A stretch of DNA of 64,000 nucleotides, from positions 18,172,009 to 18,236,008 of the forward strand of contig NC_134517.1 of the NCBI RefSeq assembly GCF_027942865.1, in the 5' to 3' direction. This document shows, in pieces, positions 10,924 through 23,340 of the stretch. Made by a program: the position numbers and the translations under genes. This DNA is from Odontesthes bonariensis (taxonomy: Eukaryota; Chordata; Actinopteri; Atheriniformes; Atherinopsidae). The stretch's first letter is position 1. Each line of letters opens with the position of its first letter. The notes beneath the pieces were generated by a model. That model was given only the letters and a program-made list of their open reading frames with translations. It ran no database searches and was not told the origin of the DNA.

Positions 10924-13900
10924 TCATCGGTGGAGAAGGTAATCCGTGATGCTGTTTGGGAGGTTAAGGCTGGAGGCTTTGTGCAGACGACTCCTCCCGA
11001 GACTTCGGCGAATACAGAGACGACACAGCTGAAACAGAGAGCAGGAACCTGGGCCAAGGAGAGGAAACAGGAGTAACAAAAAAAAAAAGAATGAATTCAT
11101 AGTTAAAGTAGAAAAACTAGGAAAAAGGTTTTGGTGCCTGATGAGTGTGTGGATGTGAGTTACTTTGTACACACACCTCTTTTCTGCAGTGTGACTCTAA
11201 CTGCGCTGTTTGGCAACGACAGGTCCAGAGGAGTCCGTCCCTCAGCGTTCCTGCACCACCTATCGGCCCCGAAGTCGAGCAGAAGTTCCACCACATTCGA
11301 CCCTCCACCCCGAACTGCAGCATGTAAAGGACTTTCCAGCCCACGTCCAGCGTGAACATCTGCCCCTGTATGTATGCAAAAACAGCTAAATGAAGAGATT
11401 TTGACCCTAGACACCAAAACCACACGTTTCCTCACAAATTGCACGCTGCTAAGGCTGGGAAATGAATACTAGTGACTTAGGAAAATATAAGCAAAACATG
11501 GAGAAGAGCATTTAGTAATGTCAAATGGTTTGCAGCCACATCTGTTAGTTCTGCAAGTTAGATGAGCAGCGAGACTTGTGCAGGAGTAATGGGTTCCTGT
11601 GAAGTGTCAAAGTGTGAAAGACTGCTTTCTGTCTCTGTGGAAAGGGAAAGTGGGGGGCAAAGAAAGGTTAGACGGTGGATGGATAAAAATCCCCCAGCCA
11701 GCGGCCGGAACAAAAGCTGCAGCTGCAAAACACTCAGAAACGTCTGAATTTTCCCTCAATAGCAACATAAGTAAAGTATTGAGCTGGCCGATGCCCTGGT
11801 TGATGGACAATGTCACACCGGATCAGAGCTTCCTGCGGTGTGTGCTAATGGTCCAGTCTGAGCTCTCGTGTGTGAAGCAGCAGCAGTTGCACTTTTGCTC
11901 CTGCTGAGAACTCCGGGATAGAGTCAGCAAATATGAAATGAATGAAATACGTGCGTACAAAGAGAAAAAAGGCAACTGCCATGTGGGAAGCAGCTGCTTT
12001 TTCAATGTGTTAGAAGCATGTTATACAGTCAGCTGGCTAGCTAAAAGTGATGGTTTTACTTTCCTAAACATGATTACTTTTCTATAGTTTTTTTTTGTCA
12101 ATTTTATGGACTAACAAAAAAAAAAACTTTTTATGTAACTGAGAAGATGAAATATTTTTTTTTTCTGTTGTGAACATGTTTCACAACAGTCACTGTGCTA
12201 TTATAAACATATAAAGTATAGATTGTCATTAACTCGAGTCCTGTGAAGGACTGTTTCCTCAATCCTGAATATCAACACACCAGTTGAAAGGATTCTGTGC
12301 CTTCGCCTGTTTTCCATGTATTGTGTTGACAACAGAAAAAAAAAAAAAAAGGTTAAGATGTGGGACTAACTTTGGATTTGTACCATAAAGTCTCGCTTCA
12401 ATGTTCTTTTCATCTTCATTTTTTTAATCTGTCATTATGGTTACGGCCATCATACTTCATTTGTACCACACACTCTTTGTTATTTATGTCTGGTCTCACG
12501 GGATCTAAATCCCAATGTAACCCCCCACTTGAAACTAGCCTCTCTGTTATGCTAATGAAGTTAGTTTTGTCTGTTCACTTTCTGAGCTGCAGGGCAACTG
12601 CACCACGTGCCTCTTTGCGGGCTCCTCCTAGTGTGTGTCTGTTCCTTAAGATTGATTGAACGCAGCGGTGAAATCACCATTTTTGTGAAAGACATGCTGG
12701 CAAAATAAAAGAACCGTCCTCCTCCTCCTGTCCTTTTGTTCCTACTCATTACCTGAATGTAGCAGCACCTCTACACAGGCTGCAGCCTGGGCCTGGCAGG
12801 CGGAATACAGCGCCGTCCCCACCTCTGGCAGCTCCATGTCAATAGGAGCTCCGCTGGACAGCAGCAGCAGCTCCAGACACTCTCTGTGACCTGGTGACGA
12901 AACAACACGGCATCACAACCTGTGCTGGGACATTTCGCGCTTTAACACTCTGGACGTTTTTGCGCGCGCACACACCGTTTTTTGCAGCTTCATGGATGGG
13001 TGAAGCCAGGGGGTGGATGGTGTGGACGGAGGCGCCGTGCTGTAAGAGGAGCCTGACGCAATCAGCACTCCTGCTCCTGCAGGAGTTAAAGAGAGGTGTG
13101 GCGCCATCTGTCGTTACTTCATTTGCCTGAGAATGGAGTATAATAGCTGTTTATTCATCAAGGCCCCCCCCCCACACACTCACATTTACATGGCTCCCTA
13201 AGCTCTAAGAGCTATAAACAGATTGAGCTACTAAAACTTTGAGAAGTTTGAGCTTCAGGAAGGGAGGTCGAATAAGTTAAACTGACAATTTGGCTTATTT
13301 CAACAACGATTCAAAAATATTAGTATAGTATATCCACACTCCTGTCCCCCTTAACATCTCCTAGTATGGACGAGGATCTGAGGTACAAATTCTGAATTAG
13401 TCTCTTCGGTTAAAACTTAAAAGATTGAACTCGAATTGAGGCATTCTTACATTTGCACCGCTGTCCAACAGAAATTTGGCACATGCGAAATGACCGCCGA
13501 GACAGGCCTCGTGTAGAGGAGAGACTCTGTCGATGGTGAGTGAGTCCACGTGGAAGCCCTGCAGAGGAGATGAGGGTGTTATAAGACTGTCAGGGTTTCA
13601 TTTGGTCACATGGAGTCGATATAAAAACAAATGAAAGGCCACGTCTTGAGTTAACCTGAGCGAGAAGAGTCCCGAGTTGCAGGAATCTTCCCTGGAATGC
13701 CGCTTCGTGGAGAGGAGTCCTGTCCAACCAGTAGTCTGAAACAAAGGCAGAACAGGAAAGTGAGCACATGCAGACAGCACACAGAAACACCACCGTGGCC
13801 GACTAATCCTGCCTCGTCCCGTTGCGATGTTAAACTAAACTCATGACAACTCTTGTACTTCTAGTTGCTCAGCATCATCCCACACCTCAATTCACTGAAT

Positions 13901-14106
13901 ATTAACCACATGTCCAGACCTTTCTTCGTAGAAAGACATCACACACGTAACCCAGTTGCATTTTGGTTTCTCTAATATCAGCAGAGATAAATAACCATAA
14001 ACACAAAGAGTAAAAACTCACCATCCATCAGCGAGTTGTACGCCAGACCCCCGTTCGTGGGGTTTCTCCAAGGCTGCACAACACAACACGGACAAACAGC
14101 GGCCAT
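10924..14106 (-). CDS. asb9: Ankyrin repeat and SOCS box protein 9 (asb9-like)
   Basis: Seven coding exons on the minus strand: 14106-14022, 13735-13656, 13558-13451, 13126-12976, 12890-12753, 11365-11177 and 11048-10924. All phases agree and give 291 residues, close to human ASB9 (294). The protein is a chain of ankyrin repeats (TPLHEAAFQGRF, SPLHEACLGGH, TPLFNSC, ASPIHEAA, SPLHAAVRGG) followed by a C-terminal SOCS box (SLFQLCRLCIRRSLG). ASB proteins recruit substrates to elongin BC-cullin 5 ubiquitin ligases; mammalian ASB9 targets creatine kinase. LMDFGAD/KNAEG-like phrasing (LLDFGAD, RNAEGRTP) favours ASB9 over ASB11, but both lie next to PIGA in mammals. The first exon is the least certain: an acceptor-like CAG inside it could make a shorter exon. 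Confidence 0.85.
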
Positions 14107-15184
14107 CGTGAAATTCAAACAACAGCAAAATCCTCCACAACTGTTCAGGGACTCCAGCTCACTCAGGATACACAAACCTGAAGTCGGCCTTCCTCCAACC
14201 CTTATCTGGGTCCTTGGTCAACTCCCCCACATTACCCCTCCCCCCCATACTCGTCCTAGTCCATTGATAAAGACTACAGTGTCTGCGTTACAATGCTGGC
14301 TGTAACAGTCCTGAGCTGACACCTCTTGAACCAAGGACATTTTTCTCGTGTGTGCGTGAACAGAGAAACAGGCACAGGCTTGAGTTTTTGCAAATCGTTG
14401 GCATTTGGGTGTAGAAGAGCATTTTCTGAAACAGTGTCAATAGGTAATAGGATCAATAGGTAACTCCAAATGTTAAACACACACCAGTGCTTCTTAGTTT
14501 TAGCTCTCCTTAAGTGAACTGGAAAAACAAGGTTTTCTGCACACAGGACACGACATTTACACTTTCCAAGGATTGTTTTGTTTGTCACTCGTTCATCCCG
14601 AAAAGCCCTTTCTCCGATTCTCTGATACGGTCTACGTCTGTTTCTGATCGATCTCTAGGAAACGAAACCTCAACAAAAGCGACCTGTCAGAAACATTTTT
14701 AAATCAGCAGGTTCAGTTTATTTTGCAGACTGAGTTTCTTGGAAGCGACACGATCATCTGGAAAACTCCAAGATTGCGTAACATCGAGAAAGGTAAAACA
14801 CAGAAGAGGCATTCATACAATCTGCATTGGACAAAACTATTCAGCCTCCCGAAAACTCTGAATGTACAGAAGCAAACACACAATGTCTGCCAATAACAGA
14901 TGATAAGAGTCAGCAGTTTTTTTTCCCCAGCGAGTGCAATCAACCAACCCATTTACTCTCTTTGTTCAGTGCAAACGTGTCCAATGTAAAACATGAGAAA
15001 GTGCTTATCGTTTCTCAAGGAGTGCTTCAGATGTATTGCTGTAACACAGGTCCCTTTTGTTAAGTAAATGTAAACAATCGTGAGCACGTTTAGCATTCAG
15101 CGGCTGTGCTCAAAATGTGTGCCGACACCGTACAGATGCCGTCCAAGTGGCTGCAGTGAGGCAGAGGTAAAGAGGTGATCACTG
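14107..15184. other. Spacer between piga 3' end and asb9 5' end
   Basis: Roughly 1.1 kb separates the piga stop from the asb9 first exon on the same strand. A minus-strand AATAAA (plus-strand tttatt at 14717-14722) is a likely piga polyadenylation signal, so about 470 bp is 3' untranslated region. The remaining 600 bp must contain the asb9 promoter. No TATA box or clear motif stands out. Confidence 0.5.
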
Positions 15185-18100
15185 TTAGGAGGTTTCTGTT
15201 CTGTCTGTTGCGCCCTTCGCGTTGCTGTTTTCCTGCCTCCACAGTCCGCGCAGGCCGGTGGCGTCCACGGCGGCGTCCATGACCCGATCTGGCGCCAGCC
15301 ACTGCAGGAGCAGCAGGAAGAGAAAGTCCAGCACAGCCACAAAGGCAAAGATGGAGCCCGCCACGGGGCCGCAGTGGGACCTCAGTCTCTGTAACCTCCT
15401 GTCCAGGGGAAGCACTCCCTCTCCGGCCACTCTGTCATACACCTGAAGGGAACACACAGTCAGGAGTGTCAACAAAACAACTCCCTACCATCACCATGGC
15501 TACAAAACAATTCATTTTCGGCACCTTAGCCAAGGAAAAGAGATAAGGTTTTCCTGTGAACAAGTACTTAAGATATCTGATTATCACATCAGTTTAAAAC
15601 TGTAAAATGAGAACTCCGCTATCCGGCTTTCAACCTGTGAAAGCAAACACTTGTCGACTGACAGCAGTTTCTGTTCACATTTCAAGCGGCTTCACTTGTG
15701 CGTGCGAAGAAACGAGAAAGATGGAAAAAAAATAATTACCCCCCCCCCCCCCCCCCCCCAGGGTATAGATGTCAATCAATGAAGTATCCCATATCCGCTG
15801 TCAGTATGCTTCATTGCGCATTGCTGAGTTGAGCAACGGTTACAGTTCGACTTGGGCGTTCAACTGGAACACCATCTTTGTCGCAGCATACATGCACGGC
15901 AGGGAAACGAGTAATTGATCCAGGTTTCTGTCTGAAAGGCGGAAAACAACCCAGACATCATTCTGCCATTTCTAACTCTCTGTGTGGGAGATCGCTGCAT
16001 TAGAGAGTACAGCTGAATTCACTGCACAGACGTAGACTTTGAGTTACTTTAATTAGGCCCTCCAGAAAAACGCGATTTTGCAATCGCTGATTTTATTGCA
16101 AAATCAGCAAAATACCGCTGATTATGCGGGGGTCAATATTTTTCAAAAAAGCCGCATATTCACCGCAATAATAACATTTTCCGCGCAAAATATGTGAAAT
16201 ATGCAGGACTCGCTTGATTTCACAATCTCCGCACTTTTCTGCATAAAGTTGGGAAGAGAAAAAAATGTCTAAATGAACCAAATTAACTGGCGACTCGCGG
16301 CTTGCGACGTCATTGCCACCGACACACACAAGGAAAACAGCACCGTAGCGTGAAGAGAAAATTAACGGGAGAAAATGAAAAAGGCTAATCGATCTCACCT
16401 ACCGACGCACATTACTGCCAAAGACCGGGCAAACCAGTACCCCGATGTCTTGCACGAAAGCGGGGGGAAACTATTCTGCACCCCGTGCAACTGTGTGTTG
16501 GAGCATAAAAGAAAATCGTCGGTGACGTGCCACAATTACCAGCGCGAAACATTTGAAAATGCTTTCTGCAGCTGCTGAAAGGAAAGCCAAAGCCAGACAG
16601 CTGACGTTCACCGAGGCATCAACCAAAACCATTGCGAGGGCTACCAGAAACGAGATAGCATTTATTTTATCTTTTACAATTCTGTGACTCAGGAATGTTT
16701 AAGCCATGTTTTTTTTTACGACTGATTGTGAAACTGCTCAAGTTGTTAAAATAAAAAAAACCTTCTGTGAAGTAACTTGGTTCCAGTATGCTTGTTTATC
16801 GTAGGAGGTCTTTAAAATGACTCTTTTTCATTCAGTAGCAGCATATTTTGCAACTTTGCATAATTCACAACTTTTTGCGCAAATTTCCGCAATTTCACGG
16901 CATAAAATCATTAAAAAAAACGCAAAATCCAGGATTTTAGCCCGCAAGATCAAGGATTTATGCCCGCGTTTTTCTGGAGGGTCTATTTAATGATGATTTT
17001 GTCAGATGACGCTGTGGCGATAAAAATCAGGATATTATTAGAGCAAAAGTTACACCAGGACTTCTGCAGCTGGAGGTAATGCTGTCAGGATCTAAAGTTT
17101 TCACCCTCTTTTGTCTCTCCCTTCCCCCTGCATTCCTGTTTCTCTGTTTCTACTTCTCTGTGGGGTTGGAGGTGTCCTAATTGCTGACTCTCTTGCAGCT
17201 CATCATCTCCTTCATGTGGAGAGCTCTGGTTTGCTCTCTCAGTAAAGATCCGTTGTGTGTTTTTGGCTCGTTGGATTTCTTTTCTGTTTCAGGAGCTAAG
17301 TAACTAGACTAGAGACTCACAGGTTGAACTGAGCCAAAGATCATTAAATCAGTATATCTTCCCTTTCTGTGAGAAAAATCTTACTTCTCTCAGGCACAAA
17401 TCAAGGGGCCCAGTTTCACATAGGAGGAGGCCCACAGATTCAACTTTGTAAAATGATGGTTGGCTGGGATGGGCATCAGAGATTGAGATATAAGTGTTGG
17501 GTTAAATTTTGTTTTTCTCTTTTAAAGACACACATTATTGCGCGCCTTTGATATTTTGTTGGTCTCCAAGAGTTGCAGTTCAAGAGACCGTTCAAAGAAA
17601 AGTGCAAAAAGCGCAGGAATGCCCAAATGACCAGCTGCCAACAAACCATCAAACAGGGGTGGAGCTGAAATAAAGTTAAGACTTTCAGTTCTTGTTTTTT
17701 TTCAGTTCTCAAAATCTATAAGGGCTTACACCAGATCTGTTTCAGATAACCACAAGTTGACGATCTGCTTTTCAGTCACAGTTTCTGGCACGTTTAGTCG
17801 TCCGACAAAAGAAACCGAAAACTTTATGGATGAGAGCAGCTTTTTTTAAAGGAATTCAGCTGTATTGATATACACTTACACTTTATTGTTTTTACAAAAA
17901 GATGGAACCTCGGAGCATCGTGGAGCGCCTCGGCTAATCTGAGCGTAGTTAAGCGTATACATGCAGGACATACATGCTTCAAACCTCAATCATACTAACT
18001 GGGTGTGTTTGTCTGGTTTTGGAAAACGCAATTCTGTACGACGCATTTTTAAGGTACGAATTTAGTTGGTTTTTTTTCCATTTTTTTTAATCTTTTTTTT

Positions 18101-21100
18101 TATATTTATTTCTTATGCGTGTCATGTAAACGTGCTCACTTATTTTATTTTTTCATTCTGAATCACAACATTTGATAATACCCGTTTCTATGATTAAAAA
18201 AAAAAAATGGCGCAATCTTTCACACCAAGGCTTCATCTCGAGTGCTGCCTTAATTGGTGTAAAAATAAGACAAGACACTGACCCAAAAGATGAATGATGT
18301 AAGGAAATACACACAGCATATTGCAGTGATGTTGACATAATGCAGCCGAATAAACGGGACGTTTTGCCAAACCTACTTTTTCAGTCCTCTCTGCCACATT
18401 TTTCCAGGTGTAGAGGCTTCTCACGCGTGCATGAATGGTGCCGGGGGAGGACACTGAGCCAGACCGCTGCCTGGCGATGACCGTTTCGAGGCCGGCACAC
18501 AATGATCGAACTGTGGGTTCACACAAGGTGATCAAGTCCTCAGGTAAAACCTCAGGAATGCCACCCACTCGAGTGCTTACCACCTTGGAAAGACAGAGTG
18601 GGAAAAAAAAAAAAAAAAAAAAAAAATGGGTGAATTTTGCACAACCACAAAAGGCCTTATATAACTGTAATAATTCATACGCGCAGTAAACAGTCGGGAT
18701 GATTTTGTTTAACCTCTGATGGGCAAAGGTCGGTCACCTTCGTCAAGACTCTGCATCAAAGTTAACAGCGTCCAGACATAACTCACTAATCTTTAGCCTA
18801 CTGAGGGAAAACTAAACTTTGTTTCCGTATTTTAAAAACAAAAAACGTTTTCTAGCTATTAATTCATCCTCGCTCTGACCATTCTTGAAATTCCAGCTTA
18901 ACCATAAACTTTAAGAATCTGGCCAAACAAGAATCTGGGAGCAAGCAGCTCGGACGAACTGCAGCTTTCCAAATAACTTCTACTTGAGGGAAATAAAACA
19001 CTGTAAGTGCATTTCTACCAAAGTAAATACAGCTGTTCCCTTAAAAAAACACTTCAACACAAATTCATCACATTAAATCCTGGACTCATCTTGCGACTCC
19101 CCAAAACATTTTGAGTAATTCCACCTGTCATTTCACATTTATTTACTTTCTCTATCATATCCTGGAGTATAATAAACAAGACTGGCATTCACAGCTCTCG
19201 ATGGAGGCCGATCCCTCCTGCTCCACTCACTCCTCTGAGTATTTGCGTTTGTATCCATTTGCAGTCGTTAAACCGTTCTTTTTGTGCGACAGTCTGTCCT
19301 CTCATGGGCCGTTCTCTATGTGCAGTTTTCTAAGCAGCCACCGGCAACCAAACACTCACAGCAAATATGTGACAAGAGCGTTTCAGCGCTTTCATCAGCA
19401 TTTCCCAGTCTCTGTTTGGATTTATGACAAAGCAGTTTTTCTATGTGTCGTAAAATGAATGACATTAATGGTCCCAGCAGGTTAGGACCACCCAGCAGGT
19501 GTTCATGTGTAAACATGAAGCAAAGCTTCATAGCACTGCAGTGAATACAGTAGCATGACAGGACAAGAGTGACCGTGATTTCCCTCCAATCCAACAAATC
19601 GATCAATTATTTCAATGGGTTTTCTCATGTGAAAGTTAGAGCCTCTTTTGACTGAAATCCCGCCCAATTTCCCAATGCTTAGGGTGGTGTAACAGTAATA
19701 GCAAACCTGAAGCCCACAGCTTGCTCCCTCCACGATGGCCATACAGAACGCCTCCGTCAGCGATGTGTTGAGGAAGATGTGACCCTGAACCAGGACGCCA
19801 CGCACATCTTTATGCTCCAGAGCCCCGAGCAGACGCACCCTGCAGAGAGCCGAATAAAGATTTTAGCCAGATGGCCGTCCATACTAGACAGCTATCAATG
19901 TACTTATTTGCACATCACGGCTAAAACCGTTTTTTAAACCACATGTGAAAATACCAAAAAGTGTCGTCAACTTTCAGCTCATAAAATATCCCCGCTGGTT
20001 GTGACATGTTATGAAGTATGAGCGTCCGTTGGTAGTACCTGTCATGCAGTTGGTATTTCTCTCTCACTTCCTCCAACACAATTCTCTTTGGTCCCTCTCC
20101 GCCAACCAAGAAATGCAAATCAGGATATTTGAGACAAAGCTCTGGGATTATTCCACCAAGAAGATCAATCCCTGAACAGAGAGCGAAAACATTTGCAATG
20201 ACTTTTACAGCTAAAGCGATGCAACTTTCGAAGATTTTCAGGCTGATATGTATATTCAGATGGCTCAGTGTCAAAAAGTAAAAGAATCACGTAACTGTGC
20301 AAAAGTCTTGATCTATAAGCACAAAAAGGCTCAGAACTCAAGGGATGAACTGGCTTGTCTACAAATAGCAGACATATGAGCAAAGAAAGAGTTTTAAAAA
20401 GTCTCATGACGCACACTGCTACCAGCGGTTTGTCATAAAAAGACATAATTTGTTCTTTAGTTGCATGTATGACTAAACGCCAAAGATGTCACAGTTTGAC
20501 AGACTTAAAATAGTACTTTTGCACCAGCAAGGTGATTCTAAAAGAGCTATTAGCTGAAAACTTAGTATATGTCTGAATGGTGTGCAGTGTGTCCTTAAAG
20601 GGGAACTCCGGGGCATTTGAAGCGCATTTCCATTGCTAGAGGTTGTCAAATACTGACAGTAGGACACAGACCGGTGCAAATCTGCGCTCCCTGTGCGGCG
20701 ATTGCGCTGTTTGCGCAGCCTGTCATGCTAACCAAATACGTGGTGGCCAAGGGGCAAGAGCTAACCCTTCCAAGTAAAACAACAACTTGTACACTGCAGA
20801 AACGTCACACCACTTTATAACCCATCCGACAATAAAGTCACAAGCCTTACCATCAAAACCATATGCATGGTTCTCACATTACTGGCATGGGGACGTTACA
20901 AAACAACTTTATAAACAGCATGTAACTCACCGGCTGGTTGTAGGCTCGCGCATGTGAAAGCCCAAAAGAGTCGATGGACAATAATCCCATATACAAAACA
21001 ATTATATTCTCTAGAAAAACTGCTTTCTAGTACTTAAAACATTACAACAATATATTACAACAATATTGTTGTAATGTTTTAAATACTTGAACGCAGTTTT

Positions 21101-22288
21101 TTTCTTTGCAGAAGGACTGCAAACCTTTGCAAACCTTTGCAGAAGGACTATGCAGGCTTCATGGGACAAAAACAATCCTGTAAGTGTTCTCTTAGTAACA
21201 AAGTTAGAAAATGCTGTACTGCAATTTCATGTCACCGCACTCGTGGGCCACAATGCAAGCTGACACTTCTTTCTGTACAACTGATTAAAAAAAAATAAAA
21301 AAAACGGGCAGATAAATTGGCCTTTTTTTAATCATTTGCTCTCTGACTGATTTGTACCTGAATTTTGGTTTTAAAACTGGATCAGTTTCCTGCTTACTAC
21401 AGCACGTTACTGCTGCTAGTACACCCTGAAATGAAAAGCAGAAATAAGAAAAACATCTCAAATAATGCCTGATCGCCTCCGTACCTTTGCGGTAGACGAG
21501 ACGGCTGATGACGACAATGGTGATCCTGTCATCTTGGCGCTGCGAGGGGTCAGGGGTGAAATCGGTGGGGTCAACGGCGTTGGGAATGACCGACACGATC
21601 TCTGGGTTGAGAGCTGCACGGAGAACCGTGTTCTCCTTGCTGGTGTACGACACGCACACGATATGGTTGGTGTCACACAGCGACACGGTGAGAAGCTTGT
21701 TGGTCAGCACAGAGCTGATGTCAGCGAAGCCGAAGAGGGAGTGGTCAGTGAACACCTGGAAATGAAAGGGCTCCTTAGGTTAGGTACACCAGAAAGTCAT
21801 TTTTCAAAGGAGAGAAGCATGAACACATCATAAGATTTTGAGTCACGTACTGTGTTTAGGCCCATTGTCTTAGCGTGGAACAGAGCATCGTGGCCCATGG
21901 CGGAGAACGAGCTGTGTGCATGCACCACAGTGATGCGCTCCCTGACAAACACACAGCGCAGCAGTGGGAGACTGTGGAAGCAGGTGGTGGCTGTGGACTG
22001 GTTGTACATCACCTGCAGGGGCAGGTAGTAGACCTTCAGTCCATTGGTCAGGTACCTGATGCCCTTTCTTCTGTCGTACGCATGGGTGGCAATGACCACC
22101 TTGTGCCCCATTTCAATCAGACACTGGGATAGCTGATAAATGTGACTCTCTACTCCCCCCATATTTGGATAGAAGAAGTCAGACACCATGCAAATGTTGT
22201 GCTTCCTGCCGTAGACCCTATCAGCGTCTCCAGAGTCTCTCTGAGATGAATGGGTTTTCACAGCTGCCGTTCTCTTTCGCTGGCCCAT
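15185..22288 (-). CDS. piga: Phosphatidylinositol N-acetylglucosaminyltransferase subunit A
   Basis: Six coding exons: 22288-21851, 21755-21485, 20171-20039, 19839-19707, 18583-18377 and 15442-15185. They give 479 residues (human PIGA 484) with every junction in phase. PIG-A is the catalytic GT4-family subunit of the ER complex that adds GlcNAc to phosphatidylinositol, the first step of GPI-anchor synthesis. Visible hallmarks are [18 protein letters not shown] near residue 34, [39 protein letters not shown] and the EX7E-type motif EAFCMAIVE. The last exon carries one membrane segment ([18 protein letters not shown]) and the short lumenal tail. The chosen ATG matches the family length; an in-frame ATG 20 codons upstream is possible. 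Intron 5 holds a hAT-like element, a C21 run and an exceptionally long polypyrimidine tract lies before exon 5. Confidence 0.96.
15739..15759. repeat. Poly-C run (about 21 C)
   Basis: An uninterrupted C run in piga intron 5; the piga transcript would contain poly-G here. Length is likely variable or prone to sequencing error. Confidence 0.8.
16048..16991 (+). mobile_element. hAT-like non-autonomous DNA transposon in piga intron 5
   Basis: Inverted termini TAGGCCCTCCAGAAAAAC at 16054 and its near complement ending at 16985 enclose 932 bp. Both sides are flanked by TTTAAT (16048-16053 and 16986-16991); allowing one mismatch at each edge, this extends to the 8-bp duplication expected of hAT elements. 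Inside, a 67-residue frame (16375-16578) has [20 protein letters not shown], a BED-type zinc finger start like that of CGGBP1, itself hAT-derived. The rest of the transposase is missing, so the copy could not move by itself. Confidence 0.75.
18600..18626 (-). repeat. Long poly-T tract at a piga splice acceptor
   Basis: On the minus strand about 24 consecutive T lie just upstream of the acceptor of piga coding exon 5 (acceptor at 18584). It is part of an unusually long polypyrimidine tract and is expected to vary in length. Confidence 0.7.
20595..20700 (+). mobile_element. Single end of a TTAA-starting miniature element
   Basis: TTAAAGGGGAACTCCGGGG in piga intron 2 resembles the outer end of the foldback element at 30469 (TTAAAAGGGAGCTGCGG). 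No matching opposite end was found downstream, so this is a fragment or a chance resemblance. Its inner limit is arbitrary. Confidence 0.35.
21011..21100. repeat. Imperfect AT-rich palindrome in piga intron 2
   Basis: Arms of about 40 bp face each other around 21050-21064. The core phrase TTAAAACATTACAACAATAT is repeated exactly in inverted orientation as ATATTGTTGTAATGTTTTAA. A few mismatches occur toward the outer ends, where AGAAAAACTGC pairs with GCAGTTTTTTTC. Confidence 0.8.
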
Positions 22289-23340
22289 TGTACAATCCTC
22301 CCGTGGCTGTGCTATTAAAGAGCGCTGGTGTATTGAAATGAGAAACAAATGAGCTAATCAACACAAAAATCAGGATTCATAGTCAAAAATTCATCAAAGT
22401 GATACTACACGAATATATACACTAAATACACTGTATACACATGGCTGAGTTCGTTAAAGTAAAAACAAAAACTTTCAGCTTTCTTTTGGACACGCTTAAA
22501 ATAGATGCCACAGTTAGTTTGTCAAGTGTCAAGTAAATGTAAGTTGCAATGTCAAACATTTACACAGTTAGTCTCTCTAGAACAGATGCACACATATTCT
22601 CACCAGCTTCGTACTGCAGTATAAACATCCTCGTATAATAAATGCTCTGCGTTCATATTTTGACCACTCGACAAAACTGACAACAGATTACTGTTCAATA
22701 ACTGACGGCATTTCCCACTGCGTCATCATTATGCTAAACAACATGCACACCTGCATATCTGGAGGAGAGTTTTAAGTCAATTTTGATGCTGTATTGCTTA
22801 CAGTTACTTTCAAACGCCAGTGACGCTTCAAAATGGTGTTGCCACTTAGTGCCTGTCACAATTTGACACTGCATTGTTTTCATGTAAAGTGGACTCACAA
22901 TTCATTTAACCTCGACTACTGTGGTAGTATAGTCACTGATCAGCACAAACTGGGGACTTAAAAACACCTAAAAGTCACTTTGAAGGCATAAAACAAATCT
23001 AAGTTTCAATTCTCCTCTAGTATGTTTCATAACACATTAATATCAAGCTAACAATCTTGACATTTTTAAACGTTTTAAAGAACATTGCACCACACCCTTT
23101 CCACAGTTATAACTACCGTACCGTAGACACAAATATCGGTCTTGTTCCAGCCCGTAAAAACACAAACAGTTATAAATTTGAAATGGTTTCATTTCTTCTC
23201 GCTAGCTCAGTGCTAGCTAGTTAGTCGCCTCTACCACTTCCTAGTAAATCTTTGACGTCAGACGCACTGACGACGTGCCGACCGAAACCGTATCGAAACC
23301 ACCTTCTTCATGGTGAAGGCGTACGTTGGTATGCGTAAAA
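22289..23340 (-). promoter_or_regulatory. piga upstream region with a consensus CRE
   Basis: The piga 5' untranslated sequence and promoter should lie here on the minus strand. A perfect palindromic cAMP-response element, TGACGTCA, occurs at 23253-23260 in a locally CpG-rich patch (23225-23335). This makes the patch the best candidate for a TATA-less promoter with a non-coding first exon, as in mammalian PIGA. The exact transcription start cannot be seen. Confidence 0.4.
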
